A model generated the notes under the pieces. It made no database searches and had not been told where the DNA came from. It saw only the letters and a list, made by a program, of their open reading frames with translations. Both the position numbers and the translations under genes were made by a program. Shown here one piece after another: positions 17,553 to 24,381 of a stretch of DNA of 64,000 nucleotides (position 1 is the first letter of the stretch; each line of letters opens with the position of its first letter). This DNA comes from Kibdelosporangium banguiense (GTDB lineage: Bacteria > Actinomycetota > Actinomycetes > Mycobacteriales > Pseudonocardiaceae). Location of the stretch: assembly GCF_017876405.1 (NCBI RefSeq), contig NZ_JAGINW010000001.1:12723203-12787202 (forward strand), read 5' to 3'.

Positions 17553-17627
17553 GGGCGTATAGCTCAGCGGAAGAGCACCTCCCTTACAAGGAGGGGGTCG
17601 CAGGTTCGAAACCTGCTACGCCCACCA
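17553..17627 (+). tRNA. tRNA-Val (UAC anticodon), prophage attachment target
   Basis: The acceptor stem pairs GGGCGTA (17553-17559) with TACGCCC (17617-17623); the discriminator is A17624 and CCA is encoded (17625-17627). The anticodon stem CCTCC/GGAGG encloses the loop CTTACAA (anticodon TAC). The T-arm has GGTTCGAAACC. The 5' part is host DNA; the 3' part from 17578 lies in the attL core, so the gene was rebuilt intact on integration. The attR copy shows that the original host 3' flank after the A was CGGG, so the encoded CCA comes from the phage. Confidence 0.96.
17578..17625 (+). repeat. attL core (48 bp)
   Basis: A 48-bp perfect match to 59630-59677, covering the anticodon arm, variable region, T-arm and 3' acceptor of tRNA-Val. 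It marks the left prophage boundary; the integrase gene starts 79 bp inside. Confidence 0.95.
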
Positions 17628-17704
17628 CCAGCAGAAACACCCGAAAAACCTCGAGGCATCCGTTAGCGGGCCGCTCAGTGACACCCTCACTGTGGAGTCC
17701 GCAT

Positions 17705-18631
17705 ATGGAGACAGACCACCGCTGGTATCCCCTACTGCGTGAATGGCGACGGGCTCTCAAAGCCGACAACAAGAGCCCCCGCACTATCGGCAACTACGAC
17801 GAGTCCACCCGCCTCTTCGCCGCATGGCTCGACCAACTCCCTGAACCACCCGACGAGCCGGCCGACATCACCACCACCATGGTCCGGGACTGGATCGGGC
17901 ACCTGCTCGACACCCGGTCAGCCAGCACGGCAGACACCCGGTACCGCCACCTCCAGCAGTGGTTCAAATGGCTGGTTGCCGAGGGGGAGATCGACGAGCA
18001 TCCCATGGCGAAGATGAAGCCGCCGGAGATCCCACCGGCCCCGGTCCCGGTCGTCCCCGACGACGTGTGGGACCGACTCCTCGACGGGTGCAAAGGCCGC
18101 GACCTCATTTCACGTCGCGACGCCGCGCTCATCCGGCTGTTCACCGACAACGGCCCGCGACTCTCGGAGGTCGCGAACCTGACAGTCGACGACATCGATT
18201 TCGACCTCGACGTCATCCAAGTAGTGGGCAAAGGCAGACGGCCCCGAGCCGTCCCGTTCAGCCCAAAAACCGGACAAGCACTCTCTCGATACCTCCGCGT
18301 GCGCGCGAACGACAAATGGGCACACCACAAAGCCTTGTGGCTTTCCGAGAAAGGAAAAGGGCCACTGACCGCCAACGGGATCAAACTCATGTTGCGGCGA
18401 CGCGGCAAAGCCGCCGGGATCAACGAGGAGATCGGCCGCAACGTCCACGCCCATCTCGGTCGGCACGCGTCCGCACACGCGTGGAAGATGGCCGGCGCGA
18501 GCACAGAGGACATGATGAGAGTGTTCGGGTGGCGGACCGACGCCATGGCCCGTCGATACGGCGAATCCGCCGCCGACGAACGGGCCCTTGCAACAGCCCG
18601 GAAGCTCTCGCTCGGCGACCGACTCAAGTAA
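17705..18631 (+). CDS. int: Tyrosine-type integrase
   Basis: 308 aa. ATG 17705 chosen because GGAG (17694-17697) sits 7 nt upstream; a GTG at 17678 is in frame. An N-terminal SAM-like core-binding domain (about 1-105) is followed by the catalytic domain with Arg152 (NGPRLSEV), His250-x-x-Arg253, Trp276 and the nucleophile Tyr285 (MARRYGE). It catalyses recombination between attP and tRNA-Val. It lies directly inside attL, as expected. Confidence 0.96.
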   Translation: METDHRWYPLLREWRRALKADNKSPRTIGNYDESTRLFAAWLDQLPEPPDEPADITTTMVRDWIGHLLDTRSASTADTRYRHLQQWFKWLVAEGEIDEHPMAKMKPPEIPPAPVPVVPDDVWDRLLDGCKGRDLISRRDAALIRLFTDNGPRLSEVANLTVDDIDFDLDVIQVVGKGRRPRAVPFSPKTGQALSRYLRVRANDKWAHHKALWLSEKGKGPLTANGIKLMLRRRGKAAGINEEIGRNVHAHLGRHASAHAWKMAGASTEDMMRVFGWRTDAMARRYGESAADERALATARKLSLGDRLK

Positions 18632-18643
18632 CAAGCGGGCCGC

Positions 18644-18919
18644 ATGCTCGGGGGTATGGGAGACGTCAAAACCACCATGACCCCCGAGCAGCGTGCCCTA
18701 CGCGCTCGAATGGCTGCGCACGCTTCGTGGGCCAACACCACGGACCGCAGCGAGAAAGCCCGCAAAGGTCGCGACGCGCTCCTCGCGCGATTCGAGCAGC
18801 AGGTCGACCCGGACGGAATTCTGACACCTGAGGTCCGGCGGCAGAGGGCATTGTCAGCCCGCAAGGCGCACATGCTCAGCCTTTCGGCCAAAAGCGCGAA
18901 GGCACGGGCGCGCCGCTGA
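18644..18919 (+). CDS. Small conserved basic protein next to integrase
   Basis: 91 aa (79 if the ATG at 18656 is used; the start is ambiguous because ribosome sites are weak). Highly charged and helical, with TPEQRALRARMAAHASWANT and Arg/Lys-rich ends. Proteins of this look are common in actinobacterial genomes and have no known function. It starts 12 bp after int, so likely shares its transcript. A recombination directionality factor is possible but no motif supports it. Confidence 0.7.
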   Translation: MLGGMGDVKTTMTPEQRALRARMAAHASWANTTDRSEKARKGRDALLARFEQQVDPDGILTPEVRRQRALSARKAHMLSLSAKSAKARARR

Positions 18920-18929
18920 CAGGTAAACA

Positions 18930-18970
18930 GCGGCCCTCGTTGAGCGATGCCCAGACTCAACGAGGGCCGC
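18930..18970. terminator. 15-bp inverted repeat, bidirectional terminator
   Basis: Perfect 15-bp arms (18930-18944 and 18956-18970) with an 11-nt loop. It lies between the rightward int operon and the leftward small-gene cluster, so it can end both transcripts. Confidence 0.85.
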
Positions 18971-18992
18971 GCCCCAGTGCTACCCCGGTCTT

Positions 18993-19199
18993 TCAGCCAC
19001 GCAGCGGCGGCGGGGGTTCCGGGACCTCGCTCACGACCTTCGAGCAGTCTGAACAGGTTGTCCGTACGGTGTTGTGCCCGGACATCACGATCGTGCGCTC
19101 GGTGGTACGGCCGTGCTGACACACTGTGGATGTGGTGAGGCCTTCAGCCTTCATATCCCTCTTGGCATCCGAAGCGGCCCGGCGGGAGTTCTTGCTCAC
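18993..19199 (-). CDS. Small Cys-containing prophage protein
   Basis: 68 aa. The GTG start overlaps the stop of the preceding gene by 4 bp (GTGA). A basic N-terminus is followed by VCQHGRT and TCSDC, which could be a zinc knuckle, and a Pro-rich tail. Last gene of a four-gene leftward cluster. Unknown function. Confidence 0.7.
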   Translation of the reverse strand: MSKNSRRAASDAKRDMKAEGLTTSTVCQHGRTTERTIVMSGHNTVRTTCSDCSKVVSEVPEPPPPLRG

Positions 19200-19414
19200 T
19201 TGCGGTCCCAGTCGAGGTCGTCGAGGTCGAGCAGCGGCACCTCGTCCGCATGCCGGGCCGCGAGTTCTCGCATCCGGGCCGTGGTCGGGCCGCCGGTCCA
19301 ATGCACGCAGTACCGGCCTGTCGGCCGGTCGTACTGCACGCGGATGTAGTGGCCGCTGGTGTCGGTGGACAGCAGGGAGGACAGGCGGCGGGCACACCGG
19401 GCGCGGGCGCTCAT
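19196..19414 (-). CDS. Small prophage protein, unknown
   Basis: 72 aa, basic N-terminus and acidic end (LLDLDDLDWDRK). Middle segment HYIRVQYDRPTGRYCVHWTGG looks like a beta hairpin. ATGA overlap with the upstream gene, GTGA with the downstream one, so the cluster is translationally coupled. No family recognised. Confidence 0.75.
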   Translation of the reverse strand: MSARARCARRLSSLLSTDTSGHYIRVQYDRPTGRYCVHWTGGPTTARMRELAARHADEVPLLDLDDLDWDRK

Positions 19415-19740
19415 GACGCGTCGTTTCCCGGACCGAGGTCACGCCGGTCTAGTTCTGCCTCGACAGCCTTTCGCATTGCTTCGATGCCCTCGGCCATCGC
19501 GTCCAAGATGTCGTGTTTGTGGCGTGCGAGGTCGCCGCGCAAGCCGTCGGGGCTGGCTATGTGCTGGCCCTGGACGATCAGGCAAGGACGACACATCAGG
19601 TTCGCTTGCCGGACCCACGGCACGCCCTCGCCTGAGCAGAGTTCGGCGAGGCTGGGATGCTCACACTGCACCTGGCCGTCGACGACCCGGTGCCACAGGC
19701 CGCACCCGCACCCGCACGCGTGCCACATTCCTGTGCTCAT
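19411..19740 (-). CDS. Cys-rich prophage protein, unknown
   Basis: 109 aa from ATG 19740 (ATGA overlap with the upstream stop). N-terminal HACGCGCG and MCRPCL suggest metal binding; the second half is an amphipathic, acidic helix with Asp/Glu repeats. Unknown function; same operon as its neighbours. Confidence 0.75.
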   Translation of the reverse strand: MSTGMWHACGCGCGLWHRVVDGQVQCEHPSLAELCSGEGVPWVRQANLMCRPCLIVQGQHIASPDGLRGDLARHKHDILDAMAEGIEAMRKAVEAELDRRDLGPGNDAS

Positions 19741-19973
19741 GACGGGTGTCCGTGGTTCTGTGCCCACAGTTGGCAGTCCGGGCAGCGGGAAGTCCGGCCA
19801 GGGATCTCAGGCCGGTTGATGTCCGCGGTGCGCTTGTCGACGGCGAAGACCCAATGGCGGCCCTGGGCTATGTACAGCTTCCTGGTGAGGTCGGCGAGAT
19901 GAACCAGCTCTGGGCGGAACATGTCTACACGCCACTCGAACCGCTCGCATCCGGGCTTGGCTCCGGCGGGCAT
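19737..19973 (-). CDS. Small prophage protein, first gene of leftward cluster
   Basis: 78 aa. ATG 19973 preceded by GGGAGGAGG about 8 nt upstream. Contains FEWRVDMFRPELVHLADLTRK and a C-terminal CPDCQLW that may bind zinc. Divergent from the DUF5753 regulator, with a dyad in the shared upstream region, so the cluster may be controlled by that regulator (inference). Unknown function. Confidence 0.72.
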   Translation of the reverse strand: MPAGAKPGCERFEWRVDMFRPELVHLADLTRKLYIAQGRHWVFAVDKRTADINRPEIPGRTSRCPDCQLWAQNHGHPS

Positions 19974-20084
19974 GCCCGGCACCTCCTCCCGGTCGAAATG
20001 GTTGAATCCGACCCGGCCCCGCCGGTTCCCCGGGCAAGGGGCATATCGGCGGAGCGGGCCACCAACGGCAAGCCGCCGGTCCAA

Positions 20085-20107
20085 GTACAGTACATGGTTA
20101 ACTGTAC
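20085..20107. promoter_or_regulatory. Operator-like dyad between divergent prophage genes
   Basis: GTACAGT (20085-20091) and ACTGTAC (20101-20107), 9-bp spacer with an AT-rich centre, in the 229-bp gap between 19973 (leftward) and 20203 (rightward). Likely binding site for a local regulator such as the DUF5753 protein. Confidence 0.5.
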
Positions 20108-20202
20108 ACAGCGGCATAAGCCGACCGGGGGAACCGCGGACCACTCTGCGTGCCCAACGTGCACACTTGGCACCAACCACAACCCCGGAGGAGTGCAACC
20201 GC

Positions 20203-21054
20203 ATGTCGGACGAACCTGGCCCGGCCTACCGGCGACGCCAACTCGGCCGCCAGCTCAGAGACCTGCGGCTCGCAGCCGGCTTCACCACAATGTCAGCCGC
20301 GGCCGAACAAGCCGGCCTCACCCACGCCACAATCAGCCGGGTCGAGTCCGCCAAGCAGGTCATCACCCCGGCCACCGTCCTGAAGCTGTGCCACGCGTAC
20401 GGCGTCGGCCAGCCAATGCTCGACCACCTGCTCAAACAAGCTGAGCGCTCTGACGACCGCGGATGGCTGCTCGAATACAGCGGCACCGTCCCGAACTACT
20501 TCGAGCGGTATGTGAAGGAAGAATCCGAAGCCATCGAAATCCGCGGCTTCGACCTGGGGTTCGTTCCCGGCCTGCTTCAGACGGCTGGCTACATCCGGGC
20601 AGTCACCGCCGAGGCGCGGGAGCGGCCGGCCGCCGACCTCGAAAAGCTCGTCGCCTTCCGGCAGGCGCGACAAGCACGGCTCGAAGGCAAAGCACCCCCA
20701 CGGCTGCATCTGGTGGTCGACGAAGCGGCCATCCGCCGCACCGTCGGTGGCGCCGAGGTCATGCGGGAGCAACTCGACCACCTCGTCGAGATGGCGCACC
20801 GGCCGAACATCACGCTGCAGATCCTGCCGTTCGGTGTAGGCGCGCACCCGGCCATGAAGGGCCCGTTCAAGCTGCTCACGTTCCCTGCCGACGCTGGGTT
20901 GGGAACGATCTATGTGGAGGTACCAGACGGGGCGCTCTACCCCGATGGGCCGAGCGATTACGAGCGCTACCGGTTGGTATTCGCCCGGCTTTGTGATCTT
21001 GCACTGTCACCTGAAGACACGATTTCCCTGCTTACTACGCTGAGAGCGGCATAA
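20203..21054 (+). CDS. Prophage HTH regulator with DUF5753 domain
   Basis: 283 aa. ATG 20203 with GGAGGAG 9 nt upstream. XRE-type HTH at about residues 10-65 (GLTHATISRVESAKQVITPATV) and a DUF5753 region (FVPGLLQTAGYIRAV, GGAEVMREQLDHLVEMA, NITLQILPFGVGAHPAM). Homologous in layout to the host protein at 694-1536. Followed 26 bp later by a DUF397 gene. Likely a lysogenically expressed regulator pair rather than the phage immunity repressor, which lies at the other end. Confidence 0.9.
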   Translation: MSDEPGPAYRRRQLGRQLRDLRLAAGFTTMSAAAEQAGLTHATISRVESAKQVITPATVLKLCHAYGVGQPMLDHLLKQAERSDDRGWLLEYSGTVPNYFERYVKEESEAIEIRGFDLGFVPGLLQTAGYIRAVTAEARERPAADLEKLVAFRQARQARLEGKAPPRLHLVVDEAAIRRTVGGAEVMREQLDHLVEMAHRPNITLQILPFGVGAHPAMKGPFKLLTFPADAGLGTIYVEVPDGALYPDGPSDYERYRLVFARLCDLALSPEDTISLLTTLRAA

Positions 21055-21080
21055 CCCCGGGCAAGGAAAGGGTGGTCGTC

Positions 21081-21263
21081 ATGGCCACGGACACCACTGA
21101 GTGGAGGAAGTCCAGCAGATCAAACGGCGACGGCGGCGACTGTGTGGAGGTGTCGCGTCACGGCATCCGGGACAGTAAGAACCCGGCGGACGCGCTCACC
21201 ACCGAGTGGGCCACCGTGCGGCACGCCGTTGACGCGATCAAGACTGGCCGCTTCGACCGGTGA
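21081..21263 (+). CDS. Prophage DUF397 protein
   Basis: 60 aa from ATG 21081 (GGAAAGGG upstream; GTG 21072 is an alternative). DUF397 signature: TEWRKSSRSNGDGGDCVEV, IRDSKNP, and a final W-x-x-x-x-x-A segment. Forms a two-gene unit with the DUF5753 regulator. Followed at once by a hairpin terminator. Confidence 0.9.
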   Translation: MATDTTEWRKSSRSNGDGGDCVEVSRHGIRDSKNPADALTTEWATVRHAVDAIKTGRFDR

Positions 21264-21268
21264 CAAGT

Positions 21269-21294
21269 GCGGCCCCCGTTACGGCGGGGGCCGC
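21269..21294. terminator. Convergent hairpin terminator
   Basis: GCGGCCCCCG (21269-21278) and its complement (21285-21294), 6-nt loop. It lies between the rightward DUF397 gene and the end of the leftward late operon. Confidence 0.8.
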
Positions 21295-21296
21295 GG

Positions 21297-22313
21297 TCAC
21301 CACTCCGGCGTGACGATCGCGCTGAAGTAGTTCGTCGGGATGTTCCAAAAAAACGTCGCGTTGTGCGACGGCGTCACCCGGAAGTAGAACACGTGCTGAA
21401 GGCCGTCGCTGATCGTGATCGGCGCGCTCTGCGGTATCGACAGCGACGTGTCCAGGCCCGTAGTGGCCGTCGGCTGAGAGCCCTCCGCAACGATCGTGCC
21501 CGAGGCCGCGACGTCCTGCCGGATCTTGCCCAGCGAATAGCCGCCACCCGACGCGAGCCCCAGCATGTGGTGATGCGCCGAGAAACTGATCTTGTACGGC
21601 CACCCGAAAGCGGGCACCGTGATCGAGGCATACGTCGTCTCAACACCAGCGTTGACGTTCGCAACACCGGACGAGTTGACCGGGACCCCGGCAAACTGCT
21701 CGGCGCGAATCCCGCGATAGGCAGCGCCCGAATAGAGAGACAGCGTGTCAAAGTCCGGCGCATACAGGATGTCGCCGGCTTTCAAGGGGCTCCACAGGAA
21801 CGGGTCCCCTGAACCGACCACGCCTGCCATGCCGATGAACGTTCGCTCGTCGACCAACGTGTTGTAGTTCTGTGCGGACGCAGAGCCGGGGCAGGTTGCG
21901 CGTGCGAGCGGGACCTCGACCACACCAGTGGTCAAGTCGAACGTCAGCGCGGGCGGCGACGGCGACGCGCCAGGCGTGCCCTGCTTGATAACCGCGATGA
22001 TCTGGTTGTTCGTGGTGTTCAACTGCAAGGCCAGCCGGTCGATCCGCGGTTGCGTATTGCCGTTGGCCGACGCCGTCTTCGAGAGTGGTCCGGCGGTTGC
22101 CTCGTACCGCAGGCCGTCGACAATCGCGCCACCGTCGGCCATGTTGAACGTCAGGCCGCTGCCCAGGGTGACCTTCAGCGACGTGTCTGCGCTGTCGCGT
22201 GTGGACAGGCCAATGACGCCGTTCGGCAGGTAATGCCTCGCCATGCCGCGCCAACGGGCCTCGTCAACCGCCGTGCCCGGACCCGAGTCAAACGGGTAGC
22301 TCGCCTCACCCAC
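21297..22313 (-). CDS. Distal tail / receptor-end protein (putative)
   Basis: 338 aa, last gene of the late operon. GTG start has no SD but carries the TRACA element 27 nt upstream. N-terminus resembles phage baseplate or tail-fibre attachment modules (GSGLTFNMADGGAIVDGLRYEA, RIDRLALQLNTTNNQ). The Ser/Gly-rich C-terminal half is beta-type. Its place after Dit and the Gp37-like gene fits a host-contacting tail component. No enzymatic motif seen. Confidence 0.75.
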   Translation of the reverse strand: MGEASYPFDSGPGTAVDEARWRGMARHYLPNGVIGLSTRDSADTSLKVTLGSGLTFNMADGGAIVDGLRYEATAGPLSKTASANGNTQPRIDRLALQLNTTNNQIIAVIKQGTPGASPSPPALTFDLTTGVVEVPLARATCPGSASAQNYNTLVDERTFIGMAGVVGSGDPFLWSPLKAGDILYAPDFDTLSLYSGAAYRGIRAEQFAGVPVNSSGVANVNAGVETTYASITVPAFGWPYKISFSAHHHMLGLASGGGYSLGKIRQDVAASGTIVAEGSQPTATTGLDTSLSIPQSAPITISDGLQHVFYFRVTPSHNATFFWNIPTNYFSAIVTPEW

Positions 22314-22333
22314 GCCCTTGATGCTGTGGTCGA

Positions 22334-22340
22334 GGTGTCA
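22334..22340 (-). promoter_or_regulatory. TRACA start-associated element of 21297-22313
   Basis: TGACACC; its T lies 27 nt before the GTG start. The TGA is also the stop codon of the upstream gene. No SD between. Confidence 0.6.
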
Positions 22341-23507
22341 CCGCCGTTCCAGCCTCGACACCCGACCAGTCAGCCGCTTGATCACCGTGTTGGTCGTAGC
22401 GTTCGGCGACGCGGTACCGATGTCGCCGACGCGCGGCACCACGGTCCGCGTTGGACGGTCGCCCGACCGGTCCACGGTAATCTCAACCTCGCGGATGACG
22501 GACTCCATCGTGATCCCGCCGTACACGTCCACCGTCACCAGGTCACCAAGCCCGTACCCCAAGCCGTACGTCATCCGCGTCGTGTCCACCGGCGTCACCT
22601 CGACCTGCTGTGTCTGGCCCGCCTCGTCGAGGCGCTTATTCGCGCCAGCAGTGAGCTCGGCGCCACTGTCCGAACCGGACGCAGATCTAAAATCGTAGAA
22701 GCCCTCACGGCGGCCCCAGCTGGTTTCCTCGCCGGAGTCGGTGACGCTAATGAACTCGCGCGCGTCCTCCTCGCCCCGGCCGCCAGCCTCGATCGTCGTG
22801 GCCTCCGGCGCAGCGATCGACCACCGCACCCGGCGCAAGTTGCGCAGCGACAGCGAGAACCGCGCCAGCCCCGTGAGGTCTCTCGGCTCGTACAGCTGGA
22901 CGCGCCGCGCCGCAGTCATGTCCGACCGGACACGGACACCGATCCCGCCAGCCACACCGATATCCTGCGCGAGTTCTAGCAAACTCTGGAACCGGCCACG
23001 CCCGGTGACGCTCGCTCCGAACGGCGTGCTGATCGGGTCGACAGTGAGGTGGGCGACGCGCCGTTCACTGCGCGCCGACGGGCCCGCGTTCACATCGATG
23101 TACTGCGTGAGCACCGTCGAAGCCAAACCGGTCCGGACGTCATAGCCGACCGTCTGAGCGGCAAGGGTGTTCGCCGGCACCGGCCTGACGTTTCGGCGCG
23201 ACAACCACACCATGTCATCGACACCCGAATACCTGATCGTCGCCGTGCGCCCACCCTGCTCGTCGCCGAGCAGGATCTCGCAGCCCTCGACCGGGCCTGC
23301 CATGATCGGCTCTGTGCCATCCATAATGGCCAGCCGCCACCCAGCGACACCGTCCTCGGCCGCGATCGCGTTTCGTGCATTGAGTGGGCAATCGACAACC
23401 CACGTGCCGACGTCGATGTATTTCGGCACGGCCGTGAGCCGCGTGTACGCGAGCGTGCCCGCCGTCGCGCCAGACGGGCGAACCAGCCACACAGTCGGCA
23501 TGCTCAT
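22338..23507 (-). CDS. Siphovirus Gp37-like tail protein
   Basis: 389 aa from ATG 23507, 4 nt after the Dit stop. The pattern (N-terminal beta domain with GTWVVDCPLNARNA, middle YSGVDDMVWLSRR, repeated VRVRSDM, and GLGYGLGDLVTVDVYGG near the end) matches the ReqiPepy6 Gp37-like family, found directly after the distal tail protein in actinophages. Probably a baseplate hub or tail-tip protein. Confidence 0.82.
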   Translation of the reverse strand: MSMPTVWLVRPSGATAGTLAYTRLTAVPKYIDVGTWVVDCPLNARNAIAAEDGVAGWRLAIMDGTEPIMAGPVEGCEILLGDEQGGRTATIRYSGVDDMVWLSRRNVRPVPANTLAAQTVGYDVRTGLASTVLTQYIDVNAGPSARSERRVAHLTVDPISTPFGASVTGRGRFQSLLELAQDIGVAGGIGVRVRSDMTAARRVQLYEPRDLTGLARFSLSLRNLRRVRWSIAAPEATTIEAGGRGEEDAREFISVTDSGEETSWGRREGFYDFRSASGSDSGAELTAGANKRLDEAGQTQQVEVTPVDTTRMTYGLGYGLGDLVTVDVYGGITMESVIREVEITVDRSGDRPTRTVVPRVGDIGTASPNATTNTVIKRLTGRVSRLERR

Positions 23508-23511
23508 GGGG

Positions 23512-24381
23512 TCACCACGCCGTCTTATAGCGAGGGTTGTACGACAGCGATACGCTCGACCCCGTCGACGCACCCGTGAGCGTCACGCTGATGTTGTTGA
23601 CACCACGCTGGATCGGCCAAAACACCGGCACGCCTTCGAGGTGATCCCACCAGTCAGTTTCGTCCGAAAGCGATACCTCTTGCTTGCCCGGCTCGGTCAC
23701 AATCTTCAGCGTCCGGCCAGCCGGTATCGAGCCCGACACTTCCAGCTCTTCAAGAGTGTCCCGGTTCTTCAGCACCAACCCTGACCCGGGCGGTGTGATT
23801 TCCCATGTCGGCCAACTGATCACGTCGCCAGGGTTGGTCGTGGTCGTGTCGCCGAGCACCTGCGACGAGCCGATCCGGAGCGGAAAGAACGGGTCACCCA
23901 AGAAAGCCGCAGACCCACTGTGCTGCCACAGCTGGGTAACCGGTGTTGGATCGAACCAGTACGCATCCGGGCAGCGCAGCGACAGCACGAACCTCGCCCA
24001 CGTCGTGTCCCCACCAAGGTCTTTCGCCTCGTCGCCCTCCAGCCCGCCGGCATAGTGCGCGCGAATCCGCCGCCGACGCCCGTCCGCCTGGCCGAGCTCA
24101 AGCTCACCCGGCGCCGACAGCGACAACGCCAACGCCCGCATGCGCGCGAGGAACGTCTCGTTGTCCGGGCCCCACACAGTCATCGGCAGCATGATCGTGC
24201 GAGCCATGTCCCACTCGTCCGTGATCACCTCACCGTCCACAAGCGGCGACGTATCCGCCACCAACTGCCGCGGCGGAGCGCCGAGCCCCGTCACTCCCTC
24301 ATGGACGCGATAACCGGTCGGCCGGTCATTCAGGACCTGTGTCCAGCCGTCGCCGCCGTACCAAATCAGTTCGCGGGCCAC
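23512..24381 (-). CDS. Distal tail protein (Dit-like, phage tail family)
   Basis: 289 aa. SD GGAGGAG upstream of GTG 24381; overlaps the tape-measure 3' end by 16 bp. Features of siphoviral Dit proteins: N-terminal YRVHEGVTGLGAPPRQL, TIMLPMTVWG, a central FVLSLRCPDAYWFDP, and a C-terminal WPIQRGVNNISVTLTG. Joins the tail tube to the baseplate. Confidence 0.85.
   Translation of the reverse strand: MARELIWYGGDGWTQVLNDRPTGYRVHEGVTGLGAPPRQLVADTSPLVDGEVITDEWDMARTIMLPMTVWGPDNETFLARMRALALSLSAPGELELGQADGRRRRIRAHYAGGLEGDEAKDLGGDTTWARFVLSLRCPDAYWFDPTPVTQLWQHSGSAAFLGDPFFPLRIGSSQVLGDTTTTNPGDVISWPTWEITPPGSGLVLKNRDTLEELEVSGSIPAGRTLKIVTEPGKQEVSLSDETDWWDHLEGVPVFWPIQRGVNNISVTLTGASTGSSVSLSYNPRYKTAW

Noticed and set aside
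17584..17793. Minus-strand ORF ending in GVAGFEPATPSL over tRNA-Val (and a twin at 59636-59848)
   Set aside because: This peptide is a familiar false translation of tRNA genes; it exists only because both copies contain the same tRNA 3' sequence.
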